DNA of 64,000 nt from Jaapia argillacea MUCL 33604 (Eukaryota; Basidiomycota; Agaricomycetes; Jaapiales; Jaapiaceae). Both the position numbers and the translations under genes were made by a program. Each line of letters opens with the position of its first letter. Positions within the stretch are counted from its first letter, which is position 1. The stretch is taken from NCBI GenBank assembly GCA_000697665.1, contig KL197713.1, forward strand, positions 491,605-555,604. Direction: 5' to 3'. The notes under the pieces were generated by a model, which ran no database searches, was not told where the DNA came from, and saw only the letters and a list, made by a program, of their open reading frames with translations. Positions 56,610 through 64,000 of the stretch are shown here, in pieces.

Positions 56610-59600
56610 TTACCGAGTACCCCACACAGGATCCTGCTCCACAAGTTCTCTGACTCGTTCATACACTTCCGCCAAACCCAAATTCGAAACTAAATTCCTT
56701 TCATGTGCATAATCGTTCTCCAAACTCTCCATCTGATCTGGCGCCATCCCAGGCCATCGCGACACAATCTCTGACATGGTGGGGATTTCCAAGCATTCAT
56801 GCGGTTGAAGGATGTAACCTTTGGGTTGGCGTCTTTTTGAGAGCGTCGTTTCTAGTGCCGCGTACAGGGCGGTTGCTCGCAGCTTCTCATTCAACTCGGC
56901 GTCAGTTACGCCGGCAGTTTGTCGGATGCGATTCCAGCTGTGAATGCGTGTCAGAATGAACCACGAGAGCTTGTGTCTGTTCACTGACTCGTCGTGGAGA
57001 TAGATACGACGCCACACGCTGCGGAAACCACCCATCTTTCGTGCTTCAGGAAGTTGCTATTCGTAACGTTAGCCTCAATTCAAGTTGGCGAAGGTATCAG
57101 CTCACATCATCACGAGAAAGCAGGTGGAGTGCGGTAGCATAGTCCGCAACACCTTTCTTATTATCCTTGAGACTGAGTACGTCAGCGGAATCCTCAATGG
57201 ACAGCGATCGGCCCTGTAGCAATCTTCGGACCAGTTGTTTGAACACCTGCGAAGAAAAGGGCTCAGCATAAGTCACACCCAACGTCGATAATCACACCTT
57301 CAATAAAGCCCGACGATCATGCAGATTCGACGCATGAGCTTTGGCCATAGTTTCCACTTGTGCGTCCAAAGATTGCTTTGACCGACTGCTTGAAGTTAAT
57401 GCCGCCCTAAACTCCAATAGCAATGCTTGATGGACACTGACAAAGTCCAGTCCGTCGTGGAAAGCTACAAACGCAAAACTCTATCAGCTAGGTTCATTCC
57501 TCTAGGGTGCACGTGTTGGTATGACACGGTGGACTTACAATCCAAGACGGCCTCATCAATACTAGCCTCATTTTCATGCAACTGCGCCAAATGCGCCAAT
57601 TTCCCAATACTGAACATCAACTATGGCAGAAAACCGAGTCAGTGAGTGAGAATATCGCGACGACTTCGTCGATTGAGGCACTGACTTGTTTGGTCTCCAG
57701 CCAAGGAGCACTTTTAGCCTCCGACAACAAAAGCTGCGAAGCAAGCCCAAACCTCCCTTTCCCGAGGTCATGGATCCAAGCAATGTCGCGATTTGGATAC
57801 TTCTCAAAGAACGCGTTCATATATGCACCATACGAGTCCTCTTGAGCAAACATTGTTCTGAGTTCACCTAATCGAGACAGAGATGCCAGTGTGAGTACGG
57901 CGGGCCCAGGAGAGGAGGAGGGGAGCAACCACCGACCGTGTTCGATGTACCACCTGTACAACTCTGTGGTGAACTCTTCCTTGAATCGCTCAATGTACGA
58001 CTGTATTCTTAGAGAGTTCGGATTTTCTTCAGGAGGATAGACTCGGCCCTTGTGACACAACGACGCCAAGGTTCGGAAATCGCGGTATTGTTCAGCAAGC
58101 TTGAAAGCGTGTTCTGCGTGTCCGTTTCGACCTATTCATCTCCGTTGCTCAGCGCTTTCGGATAGGGAAAGAACACAAAGACCTACGCAACGTGTCCAAG
58201 ATTTCGGGACGGAGTTGTCGGAATTTATCGTCCAATTCCTGCCTCTCGCGTTCGGTACCGGGCTCAGCTGTAGCAACGGAACTATCATCCATATCAGCAT
58301 CCACAACGACACCATATGCCTCCCCCCTATTACTCACCAGCCAAGCCAGTCCAATCTCTCCCGCATACAAGCAAACAAGACAGAAGCAAGGTCGCACAGA
58401 TGACCCTTTGGTTCTGTCAAATTCGCATCCGAGTTCATCTCAGGCGTAGGCGACTCGATCATCTTGGTCGTCGCCTCGAATAACTCCAAGACAACATCTA
58501 CCATCTTCGGTTTGCTGGTCCACGGTTTGTAGAGCGGAAGTTCGACGCCATAGACGCTGAGATTGTATTGTCGGTAGTCCATGGCGGAACGAAGGACTGT
58601 CTGATGCCCGGACAATCAGTTAAACTAGGGGCATACAGAAAACAGCCAGAATCTACTTACCAGAACGACTCGATTGGCCTCAGGAAGTGCATCAGATAGA
58701 CGACGATTCATTTCGTATGACGACCTCCGTGTGATGTTCATCACATGAGACATCAATCTTCCAAGATCCGCAACCTTGAGGCGAAAGAATGCTCTCATGA
58801 AATCTTCGTGGTGGCCTTCATCCACTTCGTTCATATAGGTGTAGACAGCTTCGTTTAGGATACTATGGCTTTGACCCGTGCTAAAACAATGATCAACACA
58901 ACCATACTGGTAGGAGAAAAGAAAAGACCAACGAAAGGAACTCGTTGTGTCTCAACCACAACTGATGAGCAGCGTAGAGTTTTTCGGCGTCCATGACGAG
59001 GCGCTGTCTGCTTCTTTGAGATACCTTGACATATCATATTAGCGATGTCTATTGGGTGACATCTATGAAACTCACCTTTGATAATACCGCGTTTTCGTTG
59101 ATAAACTTAATGAGGAAGCTCAATCTCTCCTTTCTACCAGTCATTTGAGCACCAAGGTCAACGTTGGGTCTCACAACGTCAGCGTCTAACAAACTGTGAT
59201 CAGTTCTGGATCACGACCGTGGAAGGATTTCGTAGGCACCTGACTCGAGAATAGCCTGGCTAAGCTGCTCAGCTCCAGACATCAGACTATCTTCATCGAC
59301 ATCTGGGGGGAAACTGAAGTGCAAGGGATTCTGCGGACAGGAACATAAGCAAGAGTTCGCTAGATAAAGGGTAGGCAAACCTCAGGATAAGAGCCGTACA
59401 GAATTGCTTGGGTCATAATCGATTTGATGATGTTGGCTCCGCCATTTCTTTGGGAGCAACATTTAGTCAACGGTGAATAGGCCATGAAGTAATATGCGAC
59501 CTACTCAGGGTCGAACTCCGAAACAGCATCGAGGTCAACAGTAACCTTCATCATTGTAGCAGCAGTCATGACGAGGACCTCGTTCTCTGCTTCAGTAATG

Positions 59601-61337
59601 CCTACACCCAGGGTTCTGTCAGTGGCTGATTTTAATTCGAGTCGATCTTGGTAGTTGGTATCTACAATCCACGAGATCAGCGGAAGGGGGAGGAGGGATT
59701 ACAACAAGAAGAGCTACCCCGAGAAGTCAAAGTGACTGCATCGCCAAACTGGATACCAACGAGGGTGCCGCCCGAGATCAGCTTCATCCTTGGATGCATT
59801 GGGGCTCCGGAACTGGATGTCTGGGCAGGAAGAGTGAGTCAGGGTGACCGAGGACGTATCTGTGATACACTTACACTCTGATATGGCACTCCGTGAACTT
59901 GGTCAACCTTGAATATTCCAGAATAATTGGATAACCGAACTATTGCATAGATGCGACGAGGATGCATCTCGATATCCATAGCGGAGTCATCCTCGATGCC
60001 GGCGTAGGAAACCAACACAACGAGCGCTCCCGACCTAAGAGGAGGTGAGGATACATGACCAGGTAGAAGCGACGGAAACCTACTTCTCAACAGCGAGATC
60101 CAGAAGCTCCAGGTCAAGATCACTATCATTTCCTGGAGAGAAAGCGGGGAAAGCAGCTCGGATAGCCGGCCTGATGATCTCAGCAATTTCTTCGTCCATC
60201 ACAATTTCCTCCCATCCTTCTGTGGTCATATTCCATTTTTGTACTCTTGTCTCAACGAGTGCCCAGACGTCCCGGCTGAGTGTGTTGCCCTCTCCCAGAG
60301 CCACTGAACTAACGTATCCTCCCTCTGTTTCAACTGTGGGTGTCGACCAGAGACTCGGAAGAAAGCGAGTAAGTGAAAGAGATGACTGGGGACGGGAGAA
60401 GACATGGAAGGCCAGGTGGTATTTGCCGCCAGAAGATGTAACAGTTAATCGGAGTAGCCTGCCAGTAGATGTTGAAACCACGTAAGTGAAGGCCTGTGGA
60501 TGACTTGTGGTTAAATTGTGTATTGCGTCGCAGATTGACCTACGTACATCGGATCTCGTTAGAGTAGTGACTGATTCTCCGGAATCCAACTCCAGCAAAG
60601 TTGCATTATAATGTTCTCCTCCCGCCAAGCCCATGGCAATACTGTCCCAGAATCGAACCTCGCCTCCGGGTGAGACAAGAATCAACCCAGGTTCTCGCAC
60701 AGTCCCAAATGGAACAAGAGCATGAAATGGTGCAGTAGCTTGTGTGGCATCAAGAGGACACGAAAAGATGTAGCACGTTGGTATCCCTGTGAGAGCCTGA
60801 CGGATAAATCAGCCACAGGGAAGAAAGTGCTGCAAGAGTAATAACACCATACCTGCGCATGTTGCCACACAAAACATGTCTGGATAGTCGAAACGAGAGC
60901 GAAACCAGTCAAGGTATCGATATCACCAGTATACGCATCTCGGAAAAAGTCTAGAGAGTATCGTTAAGAACATGCATCCACCCAAGTGACAAACCCCTAC
61001 CAGCACTCTTCAGCACCTGCTTAACCTCCGCTGGCAAGTTGGCATAGAAGTGGATAGACAGTTCATGAGACTTGGCAAAGACAGTATCCAGCTTGACGCG
61101 TTCAACAGGAGCAGGGGTTCGTTCGTCCACGTCCATGCCAGAAGCCATTGAAATGTCATCTTGAATCGAGGGGCGTCTATCCTGGGCGAGAGCCCGGGCG
61201 GGTGTCACTCGACGCGATGTGGCTCGACTACTTCCTGCTCGCGAACGTCGCCCAGGTGCCGCAGTAGGAGACTGTCCTGCAGGGCGATTGGCAGTCAAAC
61301 GGCTGGAACGTCGAGGGGCGGGTGAGAAGGAAGCCAT
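56610..61337 (-). CDS. NUP133: Nucleoporin NUP133
   Basis: Y-complex scaffold nucleoporin. Twenty-one exons (61001-61337, 60853-60950, 60548-60796, 60084-60493, 59875-60034, 59718-59820, 59505-59661, 59381-59447, 59240-59330, 59076-59185, 58933-59024, 58661-58880, 58338-58600, 58187-58281, 57937-58131, 57686-57867, 57539-57620, 57298-57464, 57106-57246, 56989-57056, 56610-56937) give 1,204 residues. The N-terminus is Ser/Arg/Pro-rich with SRRVTPARAL, then a beta-propeller (LVSPGGEVRFWDSIAMGLAGG), then helical domain with HGVPYQSTSS, KSIMTQAILYGSYPEN, FLIKFINENAVL, YMNAFFEKYP and WIHDLGKG. YGSYPEN and the layout are as in NUP133. All exon phases agree. Confidence 0.93.
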
Positions 61338-61439
61338 GGACCGAGTCTACAGAGTCGCGGTTGAACGGTTTTGTTGAATGTCAAGACTGGCTTTCTTGCG
61401 AACTCGTAGTCTCCCACGGTACCCTGACCTTTCGCCATC

Positions 61440-62828
61440 ATGCTCGGCATCGAAGACTATGGTAGCGACGAGGAGGATGACAACGAGGTCAAACCATCGA
61501 CACAGTCCAATCAAACTGTCAAGCCACTAGCTGTTAAACTACCCCCAACATCGAAGAAATCTACATTCAGCCTCCCCGCTCCAACGAAAGAGGCCTCCAC
61601 CTCGTCCGGTATTGCTCTTCCCCCAAAGGCGAAGAAACCTCCAAAGAAGATTGCTATCGGACTCCCAGACCTACCTAGCGATGACGATGACGACTTAAAA
61701 GATGATCGACCACCCGCAAAGAAACAACGACTCGGAAGCGGAGTAGGGAGGTCATCCTTGCTGGCCATGTTACCTGCTCCTAAACAGAAAGGCCCGCCCC
61801 AGCCTGTTCAATCGGAGCGAGTCTTAGGTGGGGGTCGGGGTCCAGGGCTGGTGTTTACCGATCATGCGTCTCGGACTGTTACTGCACCTTCACCGACTGT
61901 CATCGAGGAGGTAGCATATGAAGGGGTTGAAGACCAAGCTCCGTCCGTCCAGGATCAAGTGGACTCGACACCATCACTCGCATTCCTTCCTCCTCATTTG
62001 GTGAAGGGTAAACCCAACATCTCGACCGAAGGCCCTCCCAAAGCGAAAGTCAAGGCAAATCCCGCCCCAGCTCCCAAGCCAGCACTTGCCATAGACTTCT
62101 TCTCATTAGGTCAGTTCGCCTCCGCTGTCAGACTTATCTCACTTCTGACATAGTGTAGGAGCTGCCTCATCCGCAACGGAACCCTCGTCATCCAAACTAC
62201 CCTCGTCATCACAGCCATCAACTCTTCCCTCCCTTTCTGCGGCCCCCCAGGTAGAAGAATTCATCCCACCTGAACCAACGCCAACAGATCCATATCCCGG
62301 CTACTACATGCTCCCATCGGGTCAGTGGGCAGCTTACGACGCAGACTATTACAACAAATGCTACAAAAAATGGAAATTCGATTACGACGCTCATGTTCGC
62401 GCTCTCGAGAAGGGTATGGCAAAAGGGTTTGAAGGAGCTGATGAACAGGCACAGGACTACAATGCTTTGGAGGAGATGGAAAGGGCGAAGGAAGACCTGC
62501 AGGCAAAGGAGGAACGGAAGGCGTTGACGCAAGGTGCACAGGGTGCGCCTGTGGCTCCCAGGATGAACATAAAGGTGAGTCTCTACGAGTCATGCCATAA
62601 CTGGTCCCCTGATATCATCTTACTTTCCTAGGGTGCGGCATTGGCGGGCAGAGCACGTTCTCGTCATCAACTATCTACCCTCTTGACGGAGGCGTATTCG
62701 AACCGAGAAGCACTAGAAGAGAAGATTGCAGAGGGTCGTCGAAATCGGAAGGAAGCCGGGATGAAGTATGGTGAGTGCGTGCGCTTCTCCAGATGTCAGA
62801 CTGTCTCATTCCAAATCCAGGGTTCTGA
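61440..62828 (+). CDS. PRCC-family protein (splicing-associated)
   Basis: Exons 61440-62109, 62159-62574, 62632-62770 and 62821-62828 give 410 residues. MLGIEDYGSDEEDDNEV is a usual start of the family, followed by Lys/Pro-rich disordered sequence (PPKAKKPPKKIAIGLPDLPSD), GPGLVFTDH and DPYPGYYMLPSGQWAAYD. The conserved C-terminal domain is RARSRHQLSTLLTEAYSNRE and EGRRNRKEAGMKYGF. Human PRCC is a splicing-associated nuclear protein that interacts with MAD2B. The last coding exon is only 8 bases and gives the final GF. The start is 102 bases from that of NUP133. Confidence 0.93.
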
Positions 62829-63172
62829 TGTGGCCGCGACATACCGTTCAATAGTTTCAGGCTTCATCTGTATATGTTACTTACACCGTCCGGTGGAATT
62901 TCATGGCTTAACACTGTCACACGGCAGAGCATCCCGACCTTCTCGCTCCAAGTAGAACCGACATCGGAGACCCATACTGATACACGAATCACGCGAGTTG
63001 AGGCTTCACATAGTTGTGCTCCATAGTATACACATAACATAAAAACAATACGATCCTAAGGTACATATAAGCGAGATGGTAGGGATGACGAAGAAAATCT
63101 ATTTCGCAGCGGCAGACGAGAATTCTAGCAGAAATAAAACGATCTTAGCCCAAGCCAGCAAAGGGGATCATG
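62829..63172. other. Intergenic between convergent PRCC and histone H2B genes
   Basis: About 340 bases between two stop codons; nothing beyond likely 3' UTRs was seen. Confidence 0.5.
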
Positions 63173-63735
63173 TTACTCACTGGTGACCGACTTGGTACCC
63201 TCAGAGATAGCGTGCTTGGCGAGCTCACCGGGGAGGATAAGCCTCACTGCTGTCTGAATCTCGCGCGAGGAAATGGTGGACTTCTTGGAGTACGCCGCGA
63301 GCTTCGATGCCTCCGTCGCAATGCGCTCGAAGATGTCGTTGACGAAGGAGTTCAGGATGGCCATCGCCTTGTTGGAGATACCAGTGTCTGGGTGGACCTG
63401 CTTGAGGACTATACGGTTGTGGATATGATCAGCAACGAATCCAAAGTCGTATAAAAAATGCGACGTACCCTTGTAGATGTAGGAGCTGTATGTCTCCTTA
63501 CGAGCCTTATGACGCTTCTTCTTCTCTCCTTCGACTGCTGGTGCCTTTGACTTGGACGCAGTCTTTTTGGCAGCTTTGTCAGACTTGGCTGGAGCTTTGG
63601 AAGCAGTAGTAGACGCGGGTGCCTTGCTGGCAACAGTGGAGGCAGGCGCCTTGCTAGCGGTGGAAACGGGCTGAGGAATATATAAGAAAGAAATTCCAGG
63701 TGAGATCGAAAGGTGGCACATACTTTGGGAGCCAT
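63173..63735 (-). CDS. HTB1: Histone H2B
   Basis: Exons 63724-63735, 63469-63670 and 63173-63408 give 149 residues. The first exon holds only MAPK. The tail has three near repeats of ASKAPAST, then [25 protein letters not shown]. The histone fold is standard: [66 protein letters not shown] and [10 protein letters not shown]. Lysine 120 equivalent (ubiquitin site) is in the SEGTKSV context. A promoter with ACGCG boxes lies upstream. The partner H2A is not in the window. Confidence 0.97.
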
Positions 63736-63876
63736 TGCAAAAGCTGAAATGCTTCGATGAGTTGGAATATAAGCAGAGCAGCATTGCTAGTACTCACTTT
63801 AGGTGGAGAAAGTGGTCAAGAAGATTGGAGAGCAGGGGGTGGTTGGTGGTTGGGGTCGAAAGAGTGAAGAAACGAA

Positions 63877-63976
63877 ACGCGACGCGACGCGAGCTCAAGT
63901 AGTCCCAGCTGAGTTTCAATCGCAGCTCACGTGATCCCGTTTATTGCAGACACGTCTTCACGTGCAACGCACGCGT
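63877..63976. promoter_or_regulatory. ACGCG box array upstream of histone H2B
   Basis: Three head-to-tail ACGCG units at 63877-63891 (AACGCGACGCGACGCGAG) and an ACGCGT at 63971-63976. ACGCG(T) is the MCB element of G1/S genes, as expected for a histone promoter. The array is about 140-240 bases upstream of the start codon. It may also serve a divergent gene beyond the window. Confidence 0.6.
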
Positions 63977-64000
63977 TGGTCATGGTCTGGAATCGACCAC

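Overview
The window is ordinary, gene-dense chromosomal DNA from a fungus, most likely a basidiomycete and probably Agaricomycotina. The reasons are the many short introns (mostly 45-75 bases, GT...AG, pyrimidine tracts, CTRAY-like branch sites), coding exons down to 8-12 bases, tRNA genes with short introns next to the anticodon, and a gene set that includes TSC1, GUD1, COA8, a GYP7-type TBC protein and an OBAP-family protein. No transposon, virus-like element, CRISPR array, operon or biosynthetic cluster was found. Exon joins below were made by hand from splice signals and reading frame. Every completed model was checked to give a length divisible by three and a plausible family sequence, but none has transcript support.

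Layout. 1-2,400: a truncated 2OG-Fe(II) oxygenase gene and three tRNA genes (two tRNA-Asn facing each other, one tRNA-Ser). 2,500-9,100: phosphoserine aminotransferase, a hypothetical protein and HSP90 with a heat-shock-type promoter. 9,300-16,500: TSC1 (hamartin), an OBAP-family protein, NAC alpha, TRM9 and ALG13. 16,500-25,200: PRO3, RPT3, CBC2, a possible mitochondrial RNA-binding protein, SNRNP27, eIF1 and an FYV7-like protein. 25,200-37,900: PP4 regulatory subunit 2, a lipid phosphate phosphatase, RPS21, a GYP7-type RabGAP, aprataxin, a Gfo/Idh/MocA oxidoreductase and a small coiled-coil protein. 38,200-47,400: a PIG-Y-like protein, a Tim17-like membrane protein, WDR53, a glutamine-synthetase-family gene with 15 exons, a DUF3074 protein, mitochondrial L27 and SKP1. 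47,400-54,000: an unassigned stretch with coding-like pieces, guanine deaminase, a long upstream region with MluI cell-cycle boxes, and a Ser/Pro-rich hypothetical protein. 54,000-64,000: mRNA guanylyltransferase CEG1, COA8, NUP133 (21 exons), a PRCC-family splicing factor and histone H2B.

Most genes are housekeeping: translation (RPS21, eIF1, NAC, TRM9, L27), mRNA capping, cap binding and splicing (CEG1, CBC2, SNRNP27, PRCC), protein turnover and folding (RPT3, SKP1, HSP90), GPI/N-glycan synthesis (PIG-Y, ALG13), DNA repair (aprataxin, PP4R2) and amino-acid or nucleotide metabolism (SerC, PRO3, GUD1). They do not form a functional cluster. Neighbouring genes are closely packed head to head (78-130 bases between start codons) or tail to tail (down to 19 bases).

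The most notable signals are the tiny coding exons (8, 9, 11, 12, 16, 17, 18, 19 bases), several introns that only fit with a GC donor, the HSP90 C-terminus MEEID in place of MEEVD, two groups of ACGCG boxes (one before histone H2B, one before an uncharacterised gene), and two intergenic stretches with protein-like segments I could not assemble. I found nothing that clearly qualifies as a previously undescribed system.
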